This document shows, piece after piece, positions 35,206-43,434 of a DNA stretch of 64,000 bases. Below the pieces are notes generated by a model, which saw nothing but the letters and a program-made list of their open reading frames with translations, made no database searches and was not told the origin of the DNA. Positions within the stretch are counted from its first letter, which is position 1, and each line of letters opens with the position of its first letter. The position numbers and the translations under genes were made by a program. The stretch is from the NCBI GenBank assembly GCA_949285425.1, contig CASEAJ010000044.1, positions 1-64,000 on the forward strand. The letters run 5' to 3'. Origin of the DNA: an uncultured Porphyromonadaceae bacterium (lineage in GTDB: Bacteria; Bacteroidota; Bacteroidia; Bacteroidales; Paludibacteraceae).

Positions 35206-36852
35206 ATGAAAACAATGAAAAAGACAACAAAAATTTTAAGCCTTGCATGCACATTATTCCTGATGACAGGTGCTGCTTTGCAGGCACAGACAGTGAATGG
35301 TGTATGGAACGGTTCCATAGCCGAATCTTTTGCCGCTGGCAGTGGAACGGTGGATGACCCTTATCAAATCAGCAACGGCGCCGAACTTGCCAAATTGGCT
35401 CAGGATGTGAACGGCGGGACAAATTATGCGGGCAATTACTTCAAACTTACCGCCAATATTGTTTTAAATGATACGGCCAACTGGACAAGTTGGGATGAGC
35501 ATACTGCAGGATTGAACGTCTGGACACCGATAGGTAATTTCAACGAATCATTTGCCGGTATCTTGGACGGGCAAGGACATGTAGTATGTGGTATTTATGT
35601 CAGCAACAATAATGGTCATCAAGGTCTGGTGGGGTATCTCGACAAAGGAGGAGCTATATAGAACCTTGGGGTGGAGGCAAGCTACATCAAAGGTATGTGG
35701 TATATTGGCGGCGTGTGCGGATTCAACTACGGCATGGTGACGAACTGTTATAACACCGGAAGCGTGGCAGGCATAAACTATGTTGGCGGCGTGTGCGGAA
35801 CTAGTTATGACAGAATCAGCGGCTGTTACAACACCGGTAACATAACAGGCAGTGATTATGTTGGCGGGTTGTGTGGATTTAACGCAAGTACTTTGAGTAA
35901 TAATTATAATACCGGCAAAGTGACAGGTCGCGATAGTGTTGGCGGTCTATGTGGATTTAACGGAGGTACTTTGACTAATAATTATAATGTCGGTGACGTA
36001 ATTGCTAACGATGGTGTTGGAGGCGTATGTGGATTCAACGGAAGCATTTTGACTAACAATTATAATGTCGGTGATGTAACCGCTAACGATGGTGTTGGAG
36101 GTGTCTGCGGATTCAATGGAAGTGTTCTGAGTGACAGTTATAATGTCGGTATGGTAACGGGTAACAGCTATATTGGCGGTGTAATCGGTGAAAACGGCAC
36201 AAGTGATGTAAATGATGAAAATCAAGTCTCTGTGACTAATTGTTATTACCTGGCGGAAACTGCGGCTGGTGGCATAAACGGCAATGATGTCGCCGGGCAG
36301 GCAGAAGTCAAAACCGAAGCCCAGTTCAAGGGTGGCAACGTAGCCTGGTTGTTGCAAAACGGACAGGAAGAAGATGTATGGGGACAGACCATTGACATGG
36401 ATAACGCCCCTATATGGCAAACCGGAGCAAATAAAATATATAAAATCTCACTTCAAATTGAAGGAGAAGAAACAAATGAAATTTATGCCAATAGCGGAGC
36501 ATTCAGTTTACCTGTGCCGGCAGACCGCGAAGGTTATACTTTTGTAGGTTGGTTCACAGCCCAGACAGAGGGTGAACAGATAGAAGACAATGCCGTTCTG
36601 ACTGCCGACATGATGCTGTATGCACAGTGGAAAGAGAATGATGCGACAGGTTTTTCTATGCAGGAAAACGCATCATGGCAGGTTTATTGTAAAGATGGCG
36701 TGTTGCACATTGTAGGTACGGATGCTGAAACTTCGTTCTATGACCTGTCCGGTTCATTAATCTATCGAGGCAATGCCCGCATGATTTATCTGCCAGCCGG
36801 TGTGTATATCGCCAACGCAGAAGGACAGGTACAGAAAGTTGTAGTGAGATAA
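35206..36852 (+). pseudogene. GLUG-repeat surface protein interrupted by one in-frame amber codon
   Basis: Read through the TAG at 35659-35661, this is a 548-residue secreted protein: signal peptide (MKKTTKILSLACTLFLMTGAALQA; start ATG 35206 or 35215), a beta-helix-like GLUG region, six 26-residue GLUG repeats at 35707-36174, a Listeria-Bacteroides repeat (YTFVGWFTAQTEGEQIE, near residue 445) and a C-terminal sorting-like tail (FYDLSGSLIYRG...YIANAEGQVQKVVVR). Both sides of the stop are in one frame and both keep protein-like sequence, so a single base change explains it. The downstream part could restart at a GTG (35671), but would lack a signal peptide. It may be a sequencing error, phase, or true decay. 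Confidence 0.7.
35707..36174 (+). repeat. Six 78-bp coding repeats (26-residue GLUG units)
   Basis: Six units start with GGVCG, GGVCG, GGLCG, GGLCG, GGVCG, GGVCG and contain YNTG or YNVG at position 15-18. Units 4 and 5 are nearly identical in DNA, pointing to recent duplication. Confidence 0.85.
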
Positions 36853-36960
36853 AAACAGTCGGTTATGTCCATTCTCAATGAAACAAGATCTACTCGCTTG
36901 AAAAGCAAAATGCCGATAAAGCTATTAATAGAATCCATTTATAATATGAAATAAAGGACA

Positions 36961-37005
36961 AAAGGCCAACCCAAAGGTCATTTTGAGCTGGCCTTTTTCT
37001 TTTTT
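36961..37005. terminator. Bidirectional terminator between convergent surface-protein genes
   Basis: AAAGGCCA (36961-36968) pairs with TGGCCTTT (36989-36996) followed by T-rich sequence to 37005 for the GLUG gene; on the other strand the hairpin precedes TTTTGTCC for the BspA-like gene. Confidence 0.65.
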
Positions 37006-37053
37006 CAAATCAGAAAATCCTGTTGGAATTTTAAAAGGAAGTTATTCCAATTC

Positions 37054-39075
37054 TTATTGTTTGATTGTTTTAAAGGTGTGTGAAACTCCGTCTTGGCTGA
37101 TGCGAATGAGCAATAACCCTTCAACCGGTGTGTTGATGGAAACATTGCCGCATGCATTTGGTTTGCTCAAGAGCTGGCGTCCCATGCTGTCGTAGACTTT
37201 TATGTCACATCCCGTTAGTGAACCAAGTTGTACTTCCACCTGATTTCCTTTTGTCAGTATCATGCAGTTGTCGGTGATGATGTTGCAAATACCGGTTTCT
37301 TTGCTCTTGCCTGTGAAGTGAAGCACGATTTTCTCGTTTTTCGCTCCGGAAGCATTTTGGAACGTTCCGGCCGGAATGATAAAGCTATAGTCTTGTCCGG
37401 GTTCGAGGGTGAAAGGTTGGTTGAATCCATCATAGTCTTGTCCTACAATGCCAACCGTATTCGCTTCTTCTTCGAATGCAAGCCAATGGCTGTCGGGTTC
37501 AATCGGTTCGCCGGTGAGCTCGTTACCTTTGAACAGTTGGGCTGCCGGTTGGTTATTAATAATGGTTACGGCTTCGGGGAATGTGATCAGCACTTTTTCA
37601 AGAACTTCCAATGTGGCTCCATCTGCCGGGTTGAATGATGTTGGTACGAACACTGCAGCTTCATTGTCTACTATGGAACTGAAATAATCCGTCCAACCGG
37701 CTTCACTTTCATAGGCATCTATGGTACCTTGTGGTACGCTGAGTACGGCTTCGCTGCTGATGCCGTAGAACGGATGGTCGTATCCTTCATAATAGTTGAG
37801 CACAGGGGGTACGCTTCCTAAGCAGTGTACATTCGTCAGGGCCGAACAATTGTTGAATGCATAGTAGTCTATGTCTGTTACAGAACTCGGTATGGTGACC
37901 GATACAAGTTTTTTACAACCGGCCAAGAGTCCTTCGCTGATGAGAGTCAGGTTTTCCGGCAATACCACTTCTGTCAGTTGTGTGGCAGACAGGGCTTGCG
38001 GTCCCATGAATACCAAAGAAGAGGGGAAGTTGATTTCGCTTAATTGCGATTCGCTGAATGCAAACTGGTCGAATGCACGCATACCTTCGGGTAATTTCAC
38101 TTTTTGAACGTTGCTGCCGTTGAAAGCCCCGCCGCTAATACCTCTACAACCTTCGGCAACCGTTAGTTCGGTCGTGGCTGATTTTGGAGGGAAGGCATAG
38201 AGCAATACTTTGTCTGCGCTGTACACTGCTTCGTTGATGATGGTCAGTTTTGTGTTTCCTGCGGCCAGTTTGAAAGAGGATACATTGGTTTTGCCGAAAG
38301 CGGCATTGCCTATGCTCTCTACATTTTGAGGCAGAGTAATTTCGCCTGAAAGGGCAGTTTCCAAAAACAGATAGGTAGGCAATGTTTTCAGTTGTTGTGC
38401 ATCGCTCAGGTTGACATCGGTCAACTTATGGCATTCGCGGAACACGCCTTCGCCAAGTATACGGATAGCTGGATTGAGCACCACCTTTTGCAAGCCTTCG
38501 CAACTTTGGAACACGTTGTTTCCTGTGCTGTCGCAAGCAGCCGGAAACGAGAATTCTGTCAGTTTGTCGCAACCGTAAAAGGCACCGCTTCCAATGGTCT
38601 GAGCCGTTGAGGGAATATTAACGGATTCCAACGATATGCAGGAGGCAAAGCAACTGGCAGGTATTTGTGTAATACCTTCCGGTAAAGTTATAGTTTTAAG
38701 ACTGTCGCAATAGGCGAAAGCAAAATCGCCGAGCGTGCGCAGGTTTTCTGACACAACGATTTCTTTTACGGCTTCTGCTCCATACATTCCAGAATATTCA
38801 ATTTCAGTGATGGTACTGGGCATTACAACTCGTGTGGTAGAGTCGTTCCAATTGAAGGCATCTTCCAGAATGCTGGTAACCGTATAGTTTTTACTTTCGT
38901 AGGATACGTTTTCCGGAATGTTGGCTTCCAGTGCGGCTACTTTGCTCAGTCCGACCGTTGTTTCGCTTGTGACGGTAAATTCCAGTCCGTCTTGCATGAA
39001 TACAATGGGATCTGTTTGTGCGTTCGCACAGAAAAATGCTGCCGAAGCAAGCACAATAAGTAACATTTTTCTCAT
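37054..39075 (-). CDS. BspA-like leucine-rich repeat (LRR_5) surface protein
   Basis: The 673-residue secreted protein has a signal peptide (MRKMLLIVLASAAFFCANA) and, from about residue 85 to 460, BspA-type 23-residue LRR_5 units such as LKTITLPEGITQIPASCFASC and LESVNIPSTAQTIGSGAFYGC. The C-terminal part holds an Ig-like or adhesin-like domain (about 490-600) and a sorting-like tail (VYDSMGRQLLSKPN...SHTFKTIKQ). It may bind host or bacterial surfaces. The start is the ATG at 39075: 36 further in-frame residues upstream precede the signal peptide and are rejected. Strong promoter 39111-39143. Confidence 0.88.
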   Translation of the reverse strand: MRKMLLIVLASAAFFCANAQTDPIVFMQDGLEFTVTSETTVGLSKVAALEANIPENVSYESKNYTVTSILEDAFNWNDSTTRVVMPSTITEIEYSGMYGAEAVKEIVVSENLRTLGDFAFAYCDSLKTITLPEGITQIPASCFASCISLESVNIPSTAQTIGSGAFYGCDKLTEFSFPAACDSTGNNVFQSCEGLQKVVLNPAIRILGEGVFRECHKLTDVNLSDAQQLKTLPTYLFLETALSGEITLPQNVESIGNAAFGKTNVSSFKLAAGNTKLTIINEAVYSADKVLLYAFPPKSATTELTVAEGCRGISGGAFNGSNVQKVKLPEGMRAFDQFAFSESQLSEINFPSSLVFMGPQALSATQLTEVVLPENLTLISEGLLAGCKKLVSVTIPSSVTDIDYYAFNNCSALTNVHCLGSVPPVLNYYEGYDHPFYGISSEAVLSVPQGTIDAYESEAGWTDYFSSIVDNEAAVFVPTSFNPADGATLEVLEKVLITFPEAVTIINNQPAAQLFKGNELTGEPIEPDSHWLAFEEEANTVGIVGQDYDGFNQPFTLEPGQDYSFIIPAGTFQNASGAKNEKIVLHFTGKSKETGICNIITDNCMILTKGNQVEVQLGSLTGCDIKVYDSMGRQLLSKPNACGNVSINTPVEGLLLIRISQDGVSHTFKTIKQ

Positions 39076-39110
39076 AATAAAACTTTTTTGATGAATTAAT
39101 TTTGAGTTTG

Positions 39111-39143
39111 CAAATATATTGCAAAATTTTTGATAGAAACAAA
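39111..39143 (-). promoter_or_regulatory. Promoter of the BspA-like gene
   Basis: Minus-strand TTTG (39140-39143) and TATATTTG (39111-39118), 21 bp apart, end 35 bp before the ATG. Confidence 0.7.
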
Positions 39144-39184
39144 AAGCCCTTTTCAACTTGTTTTCAAAAAGGGATATTTTCAAT

Positions 39185-40102
39185 TCATAAGTTCAGTTTG
39201 GTCAGCCACCGGTTCATTTCTTCTGTTGTTTTGCCGCGTCTGCGGGCATAGTCTTCCACTTGGCAAACATCCGCTTTCCCTACCATGAAATATCGGGAGA
39301 GCGGATGGGCAAAGTACAGGCCACAGACCGATGAAGCGGGTTTCATGGCCCCGTTTTCGGTCAGTGTTATTCCTATTTCATCAAGTTTCATAATGGCGTT
39401 GAGGTCGAAAATGATGGATTGGTCGGGCAGCGAAGGATAGCCAACGGCCGGACGTATGCCGGGGTAGGCTCCGCGGCGCAGATTGTCCGGGTCGAACGGT
39501 TCATGAGGGTGGTATCCCCAATACCGGGTGCGTGTCTGGTAGTGCAGCCATTCCGATGCGGCTTCAGCCAGCCGGTCAGCCAGAGTTTGTACCAGCATGG
39601 CACCGTATGGGTCATTTTCCTTATGCAAACGTAGCACCCGTTGTTCGGCACCTTGTACTGAACAGGCAAAAATGCCGATGAAATCGCCTTTTGGATTAAT
39701 GAAATCGGCCAGGGAGTAACAACACCCGTCGGCGGCAGGCTGCTGTTGCCGTAACATGGGCAGTACCGTTTCTTTTCCTTGTTGGATTATCACTATATCT
39801 TCTCCCGTAGAACGGGCCGGGAATATCTGCACCATTGCACGGATGTTGAGTGCCTTTTCGTCGCGGAACGAGCGGAGCATGGCTTGTGCATCGCGAAAAA
39901 GAGTCAGTGCTTCTTCGGCTTTGCGGCGTTCATCGTTTGAAAACCGCTGGAGCCAGACGCTCCGACAGGCCGTGCAATCGCAAGTAGTTTCGATTCCATC
40001 GTATTTTCCGGACATTTTCCAGGCACGGAAAAAATAAGTCCAGTTGATAAGCGGCAATACCTCTTCAAACTTGATGTCTATGATTGTTTTTCCTTGCTGC
40101 AT
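39185..40102 (-). CDS. Stand-alone methionine synthase activation (AdoMet-binding) domain protein
   Basis: The 305-residue protein looks like the C-terminal activation domain of cobalamin-dependent MetH, which uses AdoMet and flavodoxin to revive oxidised B12. Signatures are GIRPAVGYPSLPDQS (residues about 216-230), ITLTENGAMKPASSVCG and FAHPLSRYFMVGK. The methylation and B12 domains are absent, so it would work on a MetH encoded elsewhere or on another corrinoid protein. ATG at 40102 is used; the longer reading needs TTG. It follows zupT (50 bp), with no B12 riboswitch in that gap. Confidence 0.85.
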   Translation of the reverse strand: MQQGKTIIDIKFEEVLPLINWTYFFRAWKMSGKYDGIETTCDCTACRSVWLQRFSNDERRKAEEALTLFRDAQAMLRSFRDEKALNIRAMVQIFPARSTGEDIVIIQQGKETVLPMLRQQQPAADGCCYSLADFINPKGDFIGIFACSVQGAEQRVLRLHKENDPYGAMLVQTLADRLAEAASEWLHYQTRTRYWGYHPHEPFDPDNLRRGAYPGIRPAVGYPSLPDQSIIFDLNAIMKLDEIGITLTENGAMKPASSVCGLYFAHPLSRYFMVGKADVCQVEDYARRRGKTTEEMNRWLTKLNL

Positions 40103-40152
40103 GTTCTTTTCCAAAGAAGGTGCATCACGTGCAATTTGATATCCCCCACATT

Positions 40153-40947
40153 TTAAATGACCAGCAGGCTCACGGCCATGACTGCCATTCCTCCCACAAA
40201 TCCGGCTATAGAGTAGTGATGCTCGCCATAATGTTCGGCTGCAGGAATCAGTTCGTCAACCGAAATAAACACCATGATACCCGCAACTGCCGCCAACACC
40301 AGTCCCAGGGAGAACGGAGTGATAAACGGCATCAGCAGGAAGTAGCCGACCAGTCCTCCTACCGGCTCGGCCATACCCGATGAAAGCGAGTACCAGAAGG
40401 ATTTTTTCCGGTTTCCCGTTGCATAGAATATGGGGATGGAAACGGCAATTCCTTCCGGGATGTTGTGGATGGCAATGGCCACCGCAATAGGAATGGCAAT
40501 GGTTGGGTCGATATACGCAGTGGTAAAGGTGGCTATGCCTTCGGGAAAGTTGTGAATGCCAATGGCCAAAGCCATGAGTATGCCGGTCCGTTTCAAGCGG
40601 TGCATGTGATTGCCGTCTTTCATTTCTTCTACCCGGTGCATTTCGTGAGGATTCTCTGCCGATGGTATTACCATGTCTATGAAGAAGATGAAAGCGATGC
40701 CGACGAAAAATGCCAGCACGACACTCAGTTCGGGCATGCTTGCACCACCTGCTGCAACTTGTTCAAGTGCTTGTGGAAACAGTTCGACAAACGATACGTA
40801 AATCATCACCCCCGCCGAAAAACCCAGTGCAGTGGAAAGCATCTTGGTATTGGTACGGCGGGCAAAAACGGCGATGGCGCTCCCTATGCCGGTACTCAGT
40901 CCGGCGAGCAGGGTCAGTATAAGTGCTAATGTGAAGTTTGATTCCAT
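40153..40947 (-). CDS. zupT: ZIP-family zinc transporter ZupT
   Basis: The 264-residue membrane protein has eight TM helices and the ZIP metal motifs: HNFPEGIATF in TM4 and HNIPEGIAVSIP in TM5 (the HNxPEG pair is the transport site), then SGMAEPVGGL. A short histidine-containing loop (NPHEMHRVEEMKDGNHMHRL) lies between TM3 and TM4. It should import zinc and other divalent metals. The ATG at 40947 starts at the conserved N-terminus; a second ATG three codons upstream is the alternative. Confidence 0.95.
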   Translation of the reverse strand: MESNFTLALILTLLAGLSTGIGSAIAVFARRTNTKMLSTALGFSAGVMIYVSFVELFPQALEQVAAGGASMPELSVVLAFFVGIAFIFFIDMVIPSAENPHEMHRVEEMKDGNHMHRLKRTGILMALAIGIHNFPEGIATFTTAYIDPTIAIPIAVAIAIHNIPEGIAVSIPIFYATGNRKKSFWYSLSSGMAEPVGGLVGYFLLMPFITPFSLGLVLAAVAGIMVFISVDELIPAAEHYGEHHYSIAGFVGGMAVMAVSLLVI

Positions 40948-41006
40948 ATTTGTCAAATGATTTTTGGCGGCTAACTGATAAATCTGCCTTGTGTTTTTTT
41001 ACAACA

Positions 41007-41014
41007 CAAAAATA
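41007..41014 (-). promoter_or_regulatory. zupT -7 box
   Basis: Minus-strand TATTTTTG lies 60 bp before the start. The -33 region is not clear. Confidence 0.45.
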
Positions 41015-41096
41015 GTTCGAATTGTTTAGTGGACATTCCCTTTGAACAGGTATTTTTTTTCTGATTGTTTTCGAAAGTCCGTTCTGTGCAGGGTAC

Positions 41097-41135
41097 AAAA
41101 AAGAGGTTATGCCGCGGTAAAAGCGGCATAACCTC
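41097..41135 (-). terminator. Intrinsic terminator of the FAD oxidoreductase gene
   Basis: Perfect 13-bp stem GAGGTTATGCCGC/GCGGCATAACCTC (41103-41115 and 41123-41135) with a 7-nt loop, followed on the minus strand by six T. It ends the gene whose stop is at 41181. Confidence 0.85.
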
Positions 41136-41180
41136 ATATCATGGACTTGTTTTATGTTACTTGCAGATTTGCTGCAATTA

Positions 41181-43196
41181 TTATCTTGTCGGAATCAGCA
41201 ATACGGCATCGGCCACGCTTGGGTGTTCCCCTTGCGTACTGGCAATTTCAATGTAGCCCTGTTTCCCGGTGCTGAGGTCATATTTTCCTAAAAAGACCCA
41301 TTCGCCTGATGTCTGTCCTTCCACCCGGATGTCTTCGGGGGCAATGGTGAGTTCGTGTTCCTGCTCGCCATCAAACACGGTCACTTGTACCCGTCCGTTT
41401 CCTTCTTTCAACAAGGGGCGGTAGGTGTATATGTCATACGTTCCGTCTTGACTCAGTTGTGGGGTATATCTGACCGTTTTGGGTTGTTTTCCGTTCGAGC
41501 GGTCGGCCAGGAATGTGGCTCCATAGGCAGCCCGTGAGTTTGGCACTTCTTCCCATTCACCTTTCGTGCTCACTTGGGTGGGGTGGTCGTTGTCAATCAG
41601 TATTTCGGGTTGGCTGCCATCGGCCAGCGGGTTTTCGGCCAGTTCTTTTTGCAGTTGGGCTACATCGACATCCTGCACACATGCCTTTCCGTCGATAGCC
41701 ATGCAGGCAGCGACTGCGGCCGACTGTGCCAGCACCATGAACACCGGTTCCATTCGGATGGAGCCATAGGCTATGTGCGAGGCCGACAGACATACGGGTA
41801 CCAGCAGGTTGGTTGCTTCGGCACGTTTGGGAACAATGGACCGGTAGGAGATGGGATAAGGTGGAAATCCGCCAATTTCCACGTTGCCTTCGTTTTTCAC
41901 CATGCCGTTTATGACGTGGCGGTCGCAGTTGTGCGAGTCCATGGTGTAGGCAGCCCAGCCAATTGCGTCGGAAACCACTTCTTCGCCCTGGCAGTGGTGC
42001 TGTGTCATCACCACATCGCTCACCATGCGGCGCGATTCGCGTATGTACAGTTGGGGTGTCCAGTGATTGTTGTCAACGTATTCATCTTTCGGATATCCCC
42101 AGCGCAGCATTTCCGTTCGGATGAATTCGGGGATACGTGTGTCGTGTCCTATGAAATAGAGCAGTCCTTTGGTGTAGTCCTCGTGTGCCTTTATGATGCG
42201 GGCCCGTTCGTCATAGTCGGCTTCGGGGTAGTTCCAGTTCATGCCAATCATGTCTGTCGAGAATCCTCCACGGTTGTTTATGTCGGTTTTCCGGTTGGGC
42301 ATCATGCTCCATATGAACACGTCCGACAGCGATTTCCACGGTGCCTTTTCTTTCAGACGTATCAGCAGTTCGTATCGGCTCGGGTCGTAATTTTCCGGTT
42401 GGGTTATTTCGATGCGGTTGGCCGGGTCGTCGGTCAGGCATATGCGGTAGTTGTAGGCCTGCACTTTGAGGTCTCCGCTTCCGTTGGCTTCCGGAGCTTC
42501 CGGCGAAATGCCCCACAGCAGTCCGCTTTCAGGCACTCCCTTTTCCACATACGGGTCGATTCCATCGGGGAACTGGTGTCCTTTCATCACCTGCACACCA
42601 TTGTAGTCTTCCCCGTATTGGTCGTTGGATTCCCGCCCTACCGTGTAGCTTACACCTGCTTTTGCCATCAGGTCTCCTTCGTAGGTACAGTCAATGAACA
42701 TGCCGGCCTTTACTGTGTGGCGTTCAGTTGTTCCGGGCCGGTTGTCTTCCACCGTGATGCTTTTGATGTGTGCGCCCTGCTTTTCTACTGCCGACAGTTG
42801 TTTCCGGTACCACACTTCAATTTTTCCCCGTTCTATATACAGGTTGAACACCGAGTCGGCTACCGAGGGTTCGAAAATCCATTGTTCCAGTTTTCCGTAG
42901 TGGTTGCCCAGCCGGCGATAGAAATCCCTGGCCAGTCCGGTCACCACGTATTTGTTTCCTATGTCGGTATACCCCAGTCCGCCGGTAGTCATACCGCCCG
43001 TATGTTGGCTCGGTTCAATGAGCAATACCTTTTTCCCCGACATGCTGGCCGTGTATGCGGCAATGATTCCGGCCGATGTTCCGCCGTAAATGCACACGTC
43101 GACGGTCTTTTCCGGTTTTGGTTGGCACGATGTAAATATGCAGCTGGCTATAATGAACCAGTGCATCATGAACTTGTGGATTCTTGTTCTTTTCAT
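41181..43196 (-). CDS. Secreted FAD-dependent oxidoreductase (FAD_oxidored type) with golvesin-like C-terminal domain
   Basis: The 671-residue protein has a lipoprotein-like signal (about 1-24, ending FTSC) and an FAD-binding domain opening VDVCIYGGTSAGIIAAYTAS and LIEPSQHTGGMTTGGLGYTD. FIDCTYEGDLMAKAGV and RIPEFIRTEMLRWGYP are typical of FAD_oxidored (PF12831) proteins found near glycan-utilisation genes. The last 130 residues (from about 540) resemble golvesin-like/xanthan-lyase sandwich domains. Substrate unknown; sugar oxidation on the outer membrane is an inference. An intrinsic terminator follows and a MITE-like copy precedes it. Confidence 0.85.
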   Translation of the reverse strand: MKRTRIHKFMMHWFIIASCIFTSCQPKPEKTVDVCIYGGTSAGIIAAYTASMSGKKVLLIEPSQHTGGMTTGGLGYTDIGNKYVVTGLARDFYRRLGNHYGKLEQWIFEPSVADSVFNLYIERGKIEVWYRKQLSAVEKQGAHIKSITVEDNRPGTTERHTVKAGMFIDCTYEGDLMAKAGVSYTVGRESNDQYGEDYNGVQVMKGHQFPDGIDPYVEKGVPESGLLWGISPEAPEANGSGDLKVQAYNYRICLTDDPANRIEITQPENYDPSRYELLIRLKEKAPWKSLSDVFIWSMMPNRKTDINNRGGFSTDMIGMNWNYPEADYDERARIIKAHEDYTKGLLYFIGHDTRIPEFIRTEMLRWGYPKDEYVDNNHWTPQLYIRESRRMVSDVVMTQHHCQGEEVVSDAIGWAAYTMDSHNCDRHVINGMVKNEGNVEIGGFPPYPISYRSIVPKRAEATNLLVPVCLSASHIAYGSIRMEPVFMVLAQSAAVAACMAIDGKACVQDVDVAQLQKELAENPLADGSQPEILIDNDHPTQVSTKGEWEEVPNSRAAYGATFLADRSNGKQPKTVRYTPQLSQDGTYDIYTYRPLLKEGNGRVQVTVFDGEQEHELTIAPEDIRVEGQTSGEWVFLGKYDLSTGKQGYIEIASTQGEHPSVADAVLLIPTR

Positions 43197-43273
43197 GAAT
43201 CTTATTTTTATGGTTTGTATTTGTAGTTGTTTGGGAATGTGTCAAAATGCGATTTTCGTCCATTCCTCTACAA

Positions 43274-43420
43274 GGTGCGTCAGAATGGGCAAGATGCCAG
43301 GCGCTGATACGGCCTCCCCAGCCCCTCCCAGGGAGGGGCTTAGTCTCCCCTTTTGGGGGAGGTTGGAGGGGGCTTCCGAATGTCAAAAGCAACGCAGCAG
43401 ATTGCCTGTTCTGACACACC
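43274..43420. mobile_element. MITE-like element, copy with nested insertion
   Basis: Ends GGTGCGTCAGAATGGG and ACAGGCAATCTGCTGCG-type right end (CTGACACACC) match the element at 26930-27048. The central palindrome is replaced by a CCTCCCC / GGGGAGG-rich segment (43310-43376), a purine/pyrimidine hairpin-rich sequence that is unlike the full copy. Confidence 0.65.
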
Positions 43421-43434
43421 GCCTTTGTAGGCGG

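Noticed and set aside
35659-35661. TAG as pyrrolysine or recoded codon
   Set aside because: No known pyrrolysine system in this group and no need for it in a GLUG protein; a mutation or sequencing error is simpler.
40103-40152. Cobalamin riboswitch before the MetH activation-domain gene
   Set aside because: The gap is only 50 bp and lacks B12-box-like sequence; a riboswitch does not fit.
41574-43226. 550-codon plus-strand ORF opposite the FAD oxidoreductase
   Set aside because: It is the antisense of a well-recognised gene; its translation is rich in H, V, F and G without motifs, typical of a shadow frame in GC-rich genes.
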